From an uncultured Lentisphaerota bacterium (lineage in GTDB: Bacteria > Verrucomicrobiota > Kiritimatiellia > RFP12 > UBA1067): a DNA stretch of 52,385 nt. Of the stretch, positions 8,136 through 17,006 are shown one piece after another. The stretch is from NCBI GenBank assembly GCA_946413265.1, contig CAMKJU010000020.1, positions 1 through 52,385 of the forward strand, written 5' to 3'. Position numbers and translations under genes: made by a program. Positions within the stretch are counted from its first letter, which is position 1; every line of letters begins with the position of its first letter. Under the pieces are notes generated by a model, which ran no database searches, was not told the DNA's origin, and saw nothing but the letters and a program-made list of their open reading frames with translations.

Positions 8136-10625
8136 TCAGATGTAGCGACCTGTCACGCTTTGGGAGCAGGATTTGATTTCGGATGGCGTGCCGGCGGCGA
8201 CGATCCGGCCGCCAGCCTTGCCGCCGCCGGGGCCCATATCCACAATCCAGTCTGCCGAGCGGATGACGTCGAGGTCGTGTTCGATCACGATCACGGTGGC
8301 GCCGTTGCCAATCAGGTGACGGAACACCTCCATCAGCGTACGCACATCAAGGGGATGAAGACCGATCGTCGGCTCGTCGAAGACGAACACCGAATCGCCT
8401 TGTCCACGCCCCATCTCGCTGGCGAGTTTAAGACGCTGCGCCTCGCCGCCGGAAAGACCCGGCGTCTCCTCTCCGAGCGTCAAGTAGCCAAGGCCAATAT
8501 CGTGTAGAATCTTAAGACGGCTTTTGACGAGCGGAAGGTCCGTGCAGGCGTCCAGCGCCTCATCCACGCTCATCGCCATCAGCTCCGGGAGGGACACGCC
8601 CTTCCGCCTGACGGCAAACGCCGCCTTCGCGTACCGCGCACCGCGGCAGTCGGGACAGGGAATGTCCACGTCCGGCAGGAACTGGACATCCAGGTTGATC
8701 TCGCCCGTACCGTCGCAGGTCGGACAGCGCAGCGCGCCCGTGTTGTACGAGAAGTCGCCCGCCTTGTATCCGCGTTCCTTCGCGTCCGCCGTGCGGGCGT
8801 AGATCTTGCGGAGTTCGTCATGGACGTTCGCGTACGTCGCAACGGTCGAACGAATGTTGATGCCGATGGGCGTCGCGTCGATGAGCTTCACCTGCGCGAT
8901 TCCGGGCGCGGAGAGCGCGCGGACGTGCGCGGGGAGTGCGCGTCCCCCGATCTGCGCGGCGAGTCCCGGAACGAGGCTTTCGAGGATTAGCGTCGTCTTG
9001 CCGCTGCCGGAAACGCCCGTCACGACCGAAAGTTTGCCCTTTGGGAACGTCACCTCCAGCGGCTGCACGGTATGGATTGCGGAGGTGGAAAGCAGTATCT
9101 CACGCGGAGGCGCGGAGGCGCGGAGTTTGTCCCTTGCGTCCTTTTTGTCTCTTTTGTCCTTTGTGTTCTTTGCGGCTAAAAAAGGCCCTATCTGCGATTT
9201 GGGGTTCTTCGCGATCTCGGCCACCGTTCCTTCCGCGATGAGGCTCCCGCCATTCGCACCGGCGCCAGGCCCTAGCTCCACGATCCAGTCGGCGTGTGAA
9301 AGGACCTGCGTGTCGTGGTCCACGAGCAGGACCGTGTTGCCGTCGGCGACCAGGTCGTCCATCACGCCGGTCAGCCCTTCCAGGTTCGACGGATGGAGTC
9401 CGATAGACGGCTCGTCGAGCACGTACAGGACGCCCGTCGTCCTGTTTCTGACGGCGCGGGCGAGCTGCATGCGCTGGCGCTCGCCGGTGGAGAGCGTCGA
9501 GGCGGCGCGGTCGAGTGAAAGGTATGAGAGACCGAGTTCCATCAGCCGACGCGACGTATCGTGGAACGCCTCGCAGATCCGCTCCGCCATCGGACGCATC
9601 GGCTTGGGCAGGGACGCGGGAACGCCGCGTACCCATTCCTCCGCCTCGGCCAGCGTCATCTCACACGCCTTGTCGAGCGGAATGCCGCGTAGAAGCGGGG
9701 CGCGGGCGCGTTCGGAGAGGCGCGTGCCGCCGCAATCGGGACACGGTCCCTCCTTCAGGAACTTCGCGACGCGCTTCATGCTCTTCTCGTCCTTCACGTT
9801 CTTGAGCGCGTTCTCGACGGTGTGGATGGCGTTGAAAAAGGTGAAGTCCATCTCGCCGGAGCGTCCGTCCTTCTTGATTTGATAGACCATGTGGTGCTTT
9901 TCCGGAGGCGCGTGGAGGACGATGTCCCGCTCGCGGTCGGTGAGGTCGCGCCACGGGACGTCCGTCCGCACGCCGAGGTGGTCGCGCGCGATGTCCTTCA
10001 TGAGCGACCACATGAGCGACTGCCACGGCGCGACGGCGCCTTCGTCGATCGTGAGCGAATCGTCGGGGATGATCGTATCCATGTCAACTTCGCGCACGAC
10101 GCCCGTTCCGTCGCACCGCTTGCACGCGCCCTGCGAATTGAACGCAAGCTCCTCCGCGCCGGGTGCGAAGAAACGCGCGCCGCATTCGGGGCAGACCAGC
10201 TCGCGCTCCGCCGCCACGTCCAGCGACGGCGCGAGGTAGTGTCCGTTCGGACAGCGGTGCGACGCGAGGCGCGAGTACATGAGCCGGAGCGAGTTGAGCA
10301 GTTCCGTTGAGGTGCCGAACGTGGAACGGATGCCGGGGACACCAGGACGCTGCCGGAGCGCCAGCGCAGCCGGCACGTAGCGCACGTCGTCCACCTCCGC
10401 GCGCTCCGCCTGCGTCATCCGCCGACGGGTGTAGGTGGAGAGCGATTCGAGATAGCGCCGCGATCCCTCCGCGTACACAATGCCCAGCGCGAGGGAGGAC
10501 TTGCCGCTTCCCGAGACGCCGGCCACGCCGACAATCTTCCCCAACGGAATATCGACGTCTATGTTCCTGAGGTTGTTTTTCCTCGCCCCGCGCACCTCAA
10601 TCGCGGTTGGTCTTACTTTGCTCAT
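8136..10625 (-). CDS. uvrA: Short-form UvrA-like excinuclease ATPase (UvrA2 type)
   Basis: Two ABC modules are present, each with Walker A ([23 protein letters not shown]), signature ([28 protein letters not shown]) and Walker B ([27 protein letters not shown]). Zinc-binding pairs are seen in both halves (CPECG, CKRCDG, CPDCGG; CPTCDG, CPDCRG). The length of 829 residues is short of the roughly 940 of canonical UvrA and fits the second UvrA class often linked to drug or DNA-damage resistance. Residues about 481-510, between the two modules, are encoded by a low-complexity repeat ([13 protein letters not shown]) that looks inserted. The gene lies 33 bases downstream of the Nudix gene. Its start has only a weak ribosome site. 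Confidence 0.9.
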   Translation of the reverse strand: MSKVRPTAIEVRGARKNNLRNIDVDIPLGKIVGVAGVSGSGKSSLALGIVYAEGSRRYLESLSTYTRRRMTQAERAEVDDVRYVPAALALRQRPGVPGIRSTFGTSTELLNSLRLMYSRLASHRCPNGHYLAPSLDVAAERELVCPECGARFFAPGAEELAFNSQGACKRCDGTGVVREVDMDTIIPDDSLTIDEGAVAPWQSLMWSLMKDIARDHLGVRTDVPWRDLTDRERDIVLHAPPEKHHMVYQIKKDGRSGEMDFTFFNAIHTVENALKNVKDEKSMKRVAKFLKEGPCPDCGGTRLSERARAPLLRGIPLDKACEMTLAEAEEWVRGVPASLPKPMRPMAERICEAFHDTSRRLMELGLSYLSLDRAASTLSTGERQRMQLARAVRNRTTGVLYVLDEPSIGLHPSNLEGLTGVMDDLVADGNTVLLVDHDTQVLSHADWIVELGPGAGANGGSLIAEGTVAEIAKNPKSQIGPFLAAKNTKDKRDKKDARDKLRASAPPREILLSTSAIHTVQPLEVTFPKGKLSVVTGVSGSGKTTLILESLVPGLAAQIGGRALPAHVRALSAPGIAQVKLIDATPIGINIRSTVATYANVHDELRKIYARTADAKERGYKAGDFSYNTGALRCPTCDGTGEINLDVQFLPDVDIPCPDCRGARYAKAAFAVRRKGVSLPELMAMSVDEALDACTDLPLVKSRLKILHDIGLGYLTLGEETPGLSGGEAQRLKLASEMGRGQGDSVFVFDEPTIGLHPLDVRTLMEVFRHLIGNGATVIVIEHDLDVIRSADWIVDMGPGGGKAGGRIVAAGTPSEIKSCSQSVTGRYI
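9098..9183. repeat. CGCGGAG / GCAAAG-type interspersed repeat inside uvrA
   Basis: On the plus strand it opens TCTCACGCGGAGGCGCGGAG, with three CGCGGAG-like units. A pyrimidine-rich half with repeated (T)GTCC/TTTGT units follows and ends TTCTTTGCGGCTAAAAAA. On the uvrA coding strand this is a GCCGCAAAGAAC-type start and a CTCCGCG-type end. Repeats of this style occur between genes in several phyla; here it is read in frame as the inter-domain linker. A degenerate second copy of the CGCAGAG half lies at 31547-31589. Confidence 0.75.
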
Positions 10626-10658
10626 ATCTTAACCTACTTGTCTTGATTGCATCATCTT

Positions 10659-11201
10659 CTACCTTGAAAGTTTCCAGCAGAGCCAGGCGGACAATGTCTT
10701 GGAATCGAAGATCGTACCGTTGCGGATAGCGTCTTCGACCTCGGCCTCGGAGAGGACGACGGGATAGACGTTCTCGTCTGGATCCTGGTCCTGGGCGTGT
10801 GCCGCCTCGGACAACTCCGCGAAGTAGAGGTGGATGCGTTCCTCGCAGTAGCCCGGCGTACAGATGATGGTCGTGAGGAACTTGATGCTGGTCACCTCGT
10901 AGCCGGTCTCCTCGGCCGTCTCGCGCTTCGCGCCTTCAATCGGGTCTTCGCCCGGTTCGAGTCCGCCCGCGATGACCTCGATGAGCGCCTCTTCCGCCGC
11001 CTTGCGGTATTGCTTCACGAACACGAACTTTCCGTCGGGACGGCGCGCGAGGATGGCCACCGCGTTCCCGTGGCGGATCACCTCGCGCTTCGCCTTGCGC
11101 CCGTCGGGCAGCTCGATGTCGAGAAGATCGACGCTGATGATCTTCCCGGTGTATTTGCGCTCCGTCGCGAGCGTCTTTTCTGTCAGGTCTGCCATTTCCA
11201 T
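10659..11201 (-). CDS. Nudix hydrolase, ADP-ribose pyrophosphatase-like
   Basis: The protein has 180 residues. The Nudix box is complete (GGLEPGEDPIEGAKRETAEE followed by TGY), giving the G-x5-E-x7-RE-x2-EE-x-G pattern. The preceding KQYRKAAEEALIEVIAG and the downstream TIICTPGYCEERIHLYFA match the ADP-ribose/NDP-sugar pyrophosphatase branch. It would hydrolyse ADP-ribose or a related nucleoside diphosphate derivative in the cytoplasm. The start at 11201 has AAAGGAA upstream. It lies 17 bases after hipA and 33 bases before uvrA, so hipB-hipA-nudix-uvrA may be one transcript. Confidence 0.88.
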   Translation of the reverse strand: MEMADLTEKTLATERKYTGKIISVDLLDIELPDGRKAKREVIRHGNAVAILARRPDGKFVFVKQYRKAAEEALIEVIAGGLEPGEDPIEGAKRETAEETGYEVTSIKFLTTIICTPGYCEERIHLYFAELSEAAHAQDQDPDENVYPVVLSEAEVEDAIRNGTIFDSKTLSAWLCWKLSR

Positions 11202-11218
11202 GATCTATTCCTTTCTTT

Positions 11219-12472
11219 TCACAGAGATTCCACTTGGTCTGCTATGACCGATTCGATTTTCGCGTACACGTCGCTTGGCCATTCGGCAGCGAGTTCGCCG
11301 GACAGCGTATGGGCCACCGAGCCGATCCGCGCGACAAGCCGGTCGAGACGGGCGATGGCGAGTTGCGGACGCATCCCAGCCTCCTGTGCCATCGTTCCAA
11401 AACACTCACGTTTCACATCCGCGAATTTTCTTGCTCCGCCAATCGACATCGCTTTGACACGCGAGAGGTTGCCGTAGATGGCGGTTGACATGACATCGTA
11501 GATCGGCGCAAGCCGTCTTTGTCCTTTACCGCGATAAAGAATGGACGAATTCTTTCCGTGCGCATCGGCGTTCCCGATCAGATAGTTGAAAATCATCCTG
11601 TCGATGAACGACAGTCTGTCCGCAAGCGAGATTTTCATCTCCTTCATTACGGCCATGCACTGTGCGAACGACGGACCGCCTTCGCTTTCATATTTGAGCT
11701 CGCCGGAGATACCGCATATCTGGCAGAAGTCTTCCTGATGGAGCCGACGGACCTGGCCATCGACGATCTCCCGGTCAAACCTTTCCGTCCAATAACAAAT
11801 ACTTCCCTTGACGCGCATCAATCCGCATTTCGCCGTTGCAAGTCCCAGCCGTTCTGCCAAGCGCATGGAGAAGTACTCGTTGTATACGGAATCCTCGTAG
11901 TCCTGAATCGCTGGCTTTATGATGTGCGTCGATGGCGCGCCGAAGAGGGGAAGTTCAATATGGCCGTTGACAATCCTCGCAATCAACTTGTTCTGCGCGC
12001 CCGAACCGGATATTCTGTAACCATCAATGCCATTGACATACAAAGGACGTTTCTTCAGCGATCCGAGTATTTCAGCGGCATCATCCTCGTCAAGTCGCTT
12101 GACGCGCTCTTTTCCCGAAGTCGGTGTTTCACCATGGGGCCAAAGTGAGATCGCACCTGCGCAGTCGCCGCCAAGCGCCTCCAGGAATCCAAAGACGTTA
12201 TGCCGCGACAGATGCAAGATCGGACCAAGTTTTCTACGTACTTGGTCAGGCGGCAGAAGATTCTCGAAAAATATCGTCGTTCGTTCTGAATCGAACGGCT
12301 CGCTTCTGAGCGGCAACGCGTATGAAAGAGGCAAAGCATCTTCGGATGCAAGATATTCCGCGTCGTAGGTGAAACGCATGTCGTTGCGATGCGACGAATA
12401 ATCTATGCACCCCACCTTCCTGCCGAGGAGATAGACGTCAAGGGAACCCGTACGGATTTGCGGCGGCGACAT
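11219..12472 (-). CDS. hipA: HipA-family serine/threonine kinase toxin
   Basis: The protein has 417 residues, the usual HipA length. It shows an N-terminal HipA_N region (LDVYLLGRKVGCIDY), the ATP-binding loop YRISGSGAQNKLIA and the kinase core MIFNYLIGNADAHGKNSSIL, where the N-x-D-x-H-x-K-N catalytic and metal-binding residues are all present. YDVMSTAIYG supplies the activation-segment-like region. HipA kinases phosphorylate translation factors such as glutamyl-tRNA synthetase and induce dormancy. Which target this one uses is unknown. The start codon lies one base after the hipB stop, typical of a translationally coupled antitoxin-toxin pair. Confidence 0.92.
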   Translation of the reverse strand: MSPPQIRTGSLDVYLLGRKVGCIDYSSHRNDMRFTYDAEYLASEDALPLSYALPLRSEPFDSERTTIFFENLLPPDQVRRKLGPILHLSRHNVFGFLEALGGDCAGAISLWPHGETPTSGKERVKRLDEDDAAEILGSLKKRPLYVNGIDGYRISGSGAQNKLIARIVNGHIELPLFGAPSTHIIKPAIQDYEDSVYNEYFSMRLAERLGLATAKCGLMRVKGSICYWTERFDREIVDGQVRRLHQEDFCQICGISGELKYESEGGPSFAQCMAVMKEMKISLADRLSFIDRMIFNYLIGNADAHGKNSSILYRGKGQRRLAPIYDVMSTAIYGNLSRVKAMSIGGARKFADVKRECFGTMAQEAGMRPQLAIARLDRLVARIGSVAHTLSGELAAEWPSDVYAKIESVIADQVESL

Positions 12473-12473
12473 T

Positions 12474-12686
12474 TCAGACTCCCTCCGGTGCAGTCAGCGT
12501 CAAGTCTATTCCGAGCGTGTCCAGCACTTTCAGGAGCTTGCCAGCCTGAATCGTCTCTTTGCCTCTTTCCAGTTCAACGATAAACCTTCTACCGACATCG
12601 GTGGCCTGTGACAGTTGCAGCTGTGTCACGCCCTGCCTTTTACGCTCCTTGGCGACAAACGCGCCCAACTGTTTCATGTCATACAT
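12474..12686 (-). CDS. hipB: HipB-family HTH antitoxin
   Basis: The protein has 70 residues with a Cro/CI helix-turn-helix (LGAFVAKERKRQGVTQLQLS, then RRFIVELERGKETIQAGKLL). It is followed by a short C-terminal strand TLTAPEGV, as in HipB-like antitoxins. It would neutralise HipA and repress the operon. ATG codons at 12686 and 12677 are both possible; neither has a strong ribosome site. Overlapping palindromes at 12708-12726 lie just upstream and are the obvious operator candidates. Confidence 0.9.
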   Translation of the reverse strand: MYDMKQLGAFVAKERKRQGVTQLQLSQATDVGRRFIVELERGKETIQAGKLLKVLDTLGIDLTLTAPEGV

Positions 12687-12707
12687 AACTTCGATTCCAA
12701 TTCGTGT

Positions 12708-12726
12708 TACCGGTCGGTATCATACC
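12708..12726 (-). promoter_or_regulatory. Candidate hipBA promoter-operator
   Basis: Two overlapping palindromes are present: TACCG-GT-CGGTA (12708-12719) and GGTAT-C-ATACC (12716-12726). The second contains TATGAT on the minus strand, a fair -10 box about 30 bases before the hipB start. HipB binding there would block RNA polymerase. The operator role is inferred from position and symmetry. Confidence 0.5.
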
Positions 12727-12754
12727 ATATTTCCGGGACGATAGCAACCACAAA

Positions 12755-12772
12755 TGTTCCCCATCGGGAACA
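12755..12772 (-). terminator. Weak hairpin downstream of HAD gene
   Basis: Perfect 7-base arms TGTTCCC and GGGAACA surround a CATC loop, 13 bases after the HAD stop. Only three T residues follow on the minus strand, so it is at best a weak terminator. Confidence 0.35.
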
Positions 12773-12784
12773 CGGCAATTGCCT

Positions 12785-13441
12785 TCATTCGTGAGGCTTC
12801 TTGAATTCTGTAAATGAATCAAAGAGAATGTCTGGCTGCTCTGCCGCCAAGACCTCTCTCGGCAACGTCGCCGTGATTGCGGCAACGCGCATTCCCGCCG
12901 CTTTCGCCGCCCTCACGCCGCCGACGGCATCCTCGAACACGAGGCACTCGGATGGATCAAGCCCGAGGCGTGCCGCAGCCATGAGATAACAATCCGGCGC
13001 GGGCTTGCCACGTTCGTACTGCGACGCGTCCACGATCACCTCGAACAGATCGCGTATTCCAAGTCCGTCGAGAACGAAGTCCACGTTGTCAATGGATCCG
13101 CCTGTCGCAATGGCCAGTTTCACACCTTGCCTGTGTGCGTCGCTGAGCAGATCGCCCAAGCCGTCAGGCAACTTGAGATGCGGCGCGTAGAGTTCGCGGT
13201 AAAGCGATTCTTTTTCGTTGGTCAGTGCGGCGCATTCTTCGGGTGGAATCTCCCGGTCGAAGATGCGGTTCATGTAGTACGCGCTCGGCGCACCCATCCA
13301 TTCCAGTATCTGCCGCTCGGTTATCTCGCGCCCATGGCGGACAGCAAACGCGCGCCATGCCTTCACATGCCACGCGCAGTTGTCCACGAGCGTTCCGTCC
13401 ATGTCGAATATATACGCCTTTGCCATACGCATTATTTTCAT
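12785..13441 (-). CDS. HAD-family phosphatase, beta-phosphoglucomutase-like
   Basis: The protein has 218 residues. Motif I is IFDMDGTLVDN (nucleophile D13, D15). A helical cap follows, then motif II (IATGGS), motif III Lys (RGKPAPDCYLMAAARLG) and motif IV (LVFEDAVGGVRAAKAAGM). This is the subfamily that includes beta-phosphoglucomutases and small sugar-phosphate phosphatases. The exact substrate cannot be told. ATG codons at 13441, 13432 and 13426 are possible starts. A partial duplicate of this gene with a 458-base internal deletion lies at 51271-51452. Confidence 0.88.
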   Translation of the reverse strand: MKIMRMAKAYIFDMDGTLVDNCAWHVKAWRAFAVRHGREITERQILEWMGAPSAYYMNRIFDREIPPEECAALTNEKESLYRELYAPHLKLPDGLGDLLSDAHRQGVKLAIATGGSIDNVDFVLDGLGIRDLFEVIVDASQYERGKPAPDCYLMAAARLGLDPSECLVFEDAVGGVRAAKAAGMRVAAITATLPREVLAAEQPDILFDSFTEFKKPHE

Positions 13442-13483
13442 GGGTTACCCAACTTCTATTCCGCTTTCCATTGCGCTCGACAC

Positions 13484-16300
13484 TCACTTCCACGTCGCTC
13501 GGCATTGCTCGACGAGTGCGTGGGCCGAGTCGAGCGGACGCGGGATGTCAAGCCCCTGGACCGCATGCTGCAACACCAGCTCGCATTCCTGAGGAATATC
13601 CAATTCGCCCTCGACGACAACCAGCTCCTCGATCGTCACGGGCACAATCTCCCGTTCCACGGGAACCGCTCCAAGCGCATAACGCGCCGTTGCGGCCGCC
13701 AAGGCAATCGCTTTGCGAAGCGACACCTGCCCCTCTTCGGAGAACCCGCCGTTCACGAGCAGCGTGCCCATGTCTAGCAGACGCTGCGTCTCGGCATCCG
13801 CCTTCTCCGCCGTCTTCCTGCGCTTCGCCGCTTCCATCGCGGTGGCGTCCGGCGCATCCCTCACGACGACATCCTTCACGTCTTCACCGCAGAACGAGAT
13901 CACGCCCATGTCGCGAAGCCGCTGGAGCAGCTTCCACGTCTCGGGATCGATCACCTCCACGGCGGAATCCGGGAGCGCCACTCCGTGCGTCTCGGCGATC
14001 CGTTGAGCAATATCGCTCCGTCCGACGCCGCGCCCCACCGCGACGGCCCCGCCCACGTTCCGCCCTGAGGCGTCGTGCCTGAACTTGACGACTAGGCGCT
14101 CAACGCCCGGACACTCCGCCTCGACGCTCGCGCGCAGGCGTTCCTCTGGCGGGATGGTCGGCTCGCCCTTCGGCTTCGGAGTCACCGCCGCATTCACCCT
14201 CACGGACTCGCCCATGACGGACGCGAGCCGCTGCATGAACGCGCTTTCCTTCTTCTTTCCCTTCGCCTTTTCGGTGTTCTGCAGCTCGAAGTCAGCGGCG
14301 TTGCCCATCGCGTCCAACACGAAATCCGCAAGTCCCTGCTTGAAACCAAGCGTCTGGAGCATCCGTTCCTCGATCGTCCCTGCGGCGACCATGTTCACCA
14401 CCAGGACGTCCCGCTTCTGGTTCTTGCGCCACGCACGCGCGATGCGCTGCTCCAGCCGCGCGGGGTTCCATGGCATGTCGAGATTCGCCACCACGCTTGC
14501 AACCTGGAGGTTCAGGCCCACGCCGCCGGACTCCGACGCGAGGAACACGCGGCAGTCCGCATCCTCCTTGAATCGACGTATCTCCTCCCGACGCCGCTTC
14601 TGGTTGACCTGCCCCGTGTGGAGCGCGTAGCCGATGCCTTTCTTCTCAAGGCGCTCAATCACGAGATCGAGCATCCGCGTCCATTCCGAGAACACGATAA
14701 CCTTGCGCGACGGATCGTCCGCAAAAATATCGTCCAGCACGTTCTCAAACTCGTCAAGCTTCGGCGAATCCTTGATCTTCGAATCCAGGATGTAGCATGT
14801 GTCGCAGAGCATCCGCATCATGCTGAGTTCCATCTGCAGGCGCTCCTGCTCCTTCGGCGTGAGCGAACGCTTTTTGCTCAGCTGTACGAGCGCGGCCACT
14901 TCGCGGAAATGTTCATTGTAACGACGCTCCTGTTCCGGTGTCATGCCGGTCTTGTAGGTCTTCGTCATCCGCCCTGGAAGTTCGTCCTCCACCGCCGCCT
15001 TGCGCCGACGCAGGAGAATCTGCGAAGTCGCCTCATGGAGCTTCTCCAGATTGCACATACCCTCGTTGTGTCCTTCGTTGTCGAAGGAGTAGAACCGGCG
15101 GTTGAATCTGAAGAGACTGCCGAAAAGCGCGGGATCGACAAACTCGACAAGCGAATATAGCTCGTCGATGCGGTTCTCGAGCGGCGTGCCGGTCAGCACG
15201 AACGCATACGGAGAGGAGAGTCCCTTGAGGTTGCGGGCCGTCTTCGTCTTCCAATTTTTGATGCGCTGCGCCTCGTCTAGGATCACGAGGTCGGGCTTGA
15301 GAATGTCGTTGATTTCCTTCCAGTCGCGGATGACCTGCTCGTAGTTGGCGACAAGGAAGAACGCCGTCGTCGCCGCATATCGCGCGAGACGCACATGGCG
15401 TATCCCGTACAGGAGCTCCGTCTCGGCGTCGGAGAAGAAGTGTATCTGGTCCTCCCATTCGCCCTTGAGCGAAGCCGGCACGACCACGAGCACGCGCGTG
15501 ATCCCGACCGTCTCGCGCAAGAGCAGCGCGGCGGCAATCGCCTGGACGGTCTTGCCAAGGCCCATTTCGTCTGCAAGCAGCGCACGTCCCTTCCCGGCGA
15601 GATGGAACGCACCTTCGCGCTGGTACGGATAGAGCGTCCGCTTCAGGAAAGGCCATTGCCCGTCGTCGCCCTGCATCTCGCGGAACTCCTCGACAGCACG
15701 CGCGAGCGCATCGCGTCTGACGAGTTCGGCAAGCCGTCTGCGCACTTCCTCCGAAACGCGGACGGAGCCTGGCTTCACCTCGTTCAGCCGGTCGCACATG
15801 CGAACGAATGCGTCGATCCCGGCGGCCGTGCGGTTCTTGACGAGACCAGCGGCGTCGCAGTAGCCGGCGAGCGCACGCCTCGCCTCGATGGACATCCCCT
15901 CTGCGGGAACGAACTTCGGCTCGTACGGATCACGGCACATGAACACCTCGGCGCGAGGCGAACGGCGAAGCTTTCCGCATTTCCGCGCCGCGCTCTTCAT
16001 GGCGCGCTCGATGTGCTTGCACGTTCCAAGCCCGCTCTTCGCGAAGTCAGGACAGTCGCACGTGTTGATCGGTTCATCCAACGAGCGTATCTCCACTCGA
16101 TATTTCGCCGTGCGCCGGTCCGCCGCCGGATGCGACACCTCATAGATTCCAAAGCCGTCCGGGGCATCGACCGCCCTCACCTTCATCGACTCGACTGAGG
16201 CCCGCTCCCGCCGTTTCGCGCGTTCTTCCTCGTCCGTGGTCTTCCAGCTTTGGAACTTCATCTTCGCGTTTTGTTTCATATACAGCTCACTTTCTTCCAT
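13484..16300 (-). CDS. SNF2-family helicase with N-terminal SWIM finger
   Basis: The protein has 938 residues. A SWIM motif is present at residues 81-96 (CDC and CKH). The SNF2 ATPase follows: LYPYQREGAFHL, Walker A DEMGLGKT (about 244-251), VILDEAQRIKNW, LTGTPLENR, and the second lobe with VIVFSEWTRMLD, ASESGGVGLNLQ and RLEQRIARAWRKNQ. A 270-residue tail has no domain I recognise. SWIM-SNF2 proteins remodel protein-DNA complexes; bacterial RapA is a distant relative. An ATG at 16279, with GAAAGTGAG six bases upstream, is an alternative start that removes seven residues. Confidence 0.92.
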   Translation of the reverse strand: MEESELYMKQNAKMKFQSWKTTDEEERAKRRERASVESMKVRAVDAPDGFGIYEVSHPAADRRTAKYRVEIRSLDEPINTCDCPDFAKSGLGTCKHIERAMKSAARKCGKLRRSPRAEVFMCRDPYEPKFVPAEGMSIEARRALAGYCDAAGLVKNRTAAGIDAFVRMCDRLNEVKPGSVRVSEEVRRRLAELVRRDALARAVEEFREMQGDDGQWPFLKRTLYPYQREGAFHLAGKGRALLADEMGLGKTVQAIAAALLLRETVGITRVLVVVPASLKGEWEDQIHFFSDAETELLYGIRHVRLARYAATTAFFLVANYEQVIRDWKEINDILKPDLVILDEAQRIKNWKTKTARNLKGLSSPYAFVLTGTPLENRIDELYSLVEFVDPALFGSLFRFNRRFYSFDNEGHNEGMCNLEKLHEATSQILLRRRKAAVEDELPGRMTKTYKTGMTPEQERRYNEHFREVAALVQLSKKRSLTPKEQERLQMELSMMRMLCDTCYILDSKIKDSPKLDEFENVLDDIFADDPSRKVIVFSEWTRMLDLVIERLEKKGIGYALHTGQVNQKRRREEIRRFKEDADCRVFLASESGGVGLNLQVASVVANLDMPWNPARLEQRIARAWRKNQKRDVLVVNMVAAGTIEERMLQTLGFKQGLADFVLDAMGNAADFELQNTEKAKGKKKESAFMQRLASVMGESVRVNAAVTPKPKGEPTIPPEERLRASVEAECPGVERLVVKFRHDASGRNVGGAVAVGRGVGRSDIAQRIAETHGVALPDSAVEVIDPETWKLLQRLRDMGVISFCGEDVKDVVVRDAPDATAMEAAKRRKTAEKADAETQRLLDMGTLLVNGGFSEEGQVSLRKAIALAAATARYALGAVPVEREIVPVTIEELVVVEGELDIPQECELVLQHAVQGLDIPRPLDSAHALVEQCRATWK

Positions 16301-16345
16301 CGCACAAGGCTGTTCTGGTGCCTTCTTACATAGCTCTTATGCATA

Positions 16346-16382
16346 AATTACGCACTATTGCGATACGCAAAGTTGCGTAATT
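16346..16382. repeat. Nested inverted repeat
   Basis: The outer arms AATTACGCA (16346-16354) and TGCGTAATT (16374-16382) enclose an inner palindrome TTGCG-ATA-CGCAA (16358-16370). It lies between the SNF2 start and the flavin-reductase stop, so it could be an operator for the SNF2 gene or a transcript-end hairpin for the flavin gene. No T run follows on either strand. Confidence 0.7.
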
Positions 16383-16406
16383 CTTCATGGAGCGTGTAAT
16401 AGTATT

Positions 16407-16964
16407 TCACATCAGTTTCTTGCCACAGGAGAACGCGGGGGCGACGGTTGCTCCCATGAGGCGATAGACGTGCTGGCAGGTGTCGAAGCAGATGGGCTTC
16501 ATCTTGTCCGCGTCGGGCTTGCCGTCCGTCATCGCGGACTCCTCCACCGCGCAGTTGAGGATCTTGCCGACGACGTTGCAGTTCTCCTCGTTCATCGAGA
16601 CGAGCTCGCATTCGAGAACGAGCGGCAGCTCGTTGACGACGGGTGCGTCCACGAACGCGCTCTTCGTCACGGTGAAGCCGCTCTTCGACACCTTGTCGGG
16701 CGTCTTGTTGCCGCTCGTGATGCCGAGGTAATCACAAGCCTTCACGGCGTCGGCCGTGCCGAAGGCGACGGTGAACGCCTTGCGCGCGGCGATGTTCGCC
16801 CACGTCTTGTGTCCGGTGTCGATGCAGATCGTGATCTCGTCCTCAAGGGTGATCCCGCCCCATGCGGCGTTCATCACGTCGGGCGTGCCGTCCGCGCCGT
16901 AGGTGCCGATCATCAATACTGGCATCGGAAACATCCAGTTCTTCTTTCCAAGGTTCTTCTTCAT
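16407..16964 (-). CDS. Flavin reductase-like FMN-binding protein
   Basis: The protein has 185 residues. The opening MPVLMIGTYGADGTPDVMNA, then WGGITLEDEITICID and CDYLGITSGNKTPDK, are typical of the split-barrel flavin reductase domain found in anaerobes. Such proteins bind FMN and act as flavin reductases or electron carriers. The start at 16964 has AAAGGAAA upstream. It lies 42 bases downstream of the FAD oxidoreductase gene and is probably in the same transcript, but a shared pathway is only a guess. Confidence 0.85.
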   Translation of the reverse strand: MKKNLGKKNWMFPMPVLMIGTYGADGTPDVMNAAWGGITLEDEITICIDTGHKTWANIAARKAFTVAFGTADAVKACDYLGITSGNKTPDKVSKSGFTVTKSAFVDAPVVNELPLVLECELVSMNEENCNVVGKILNCAVEESAMTDGKPDADKMKPICFDTCQHVYRLMGATVAPAFSCGKKLM

Positions 16965-17006
16965 TTCTCAGTTTCCTTTCTGTTGTAGTTTTCTTTCAAT
17001 TCAAAG

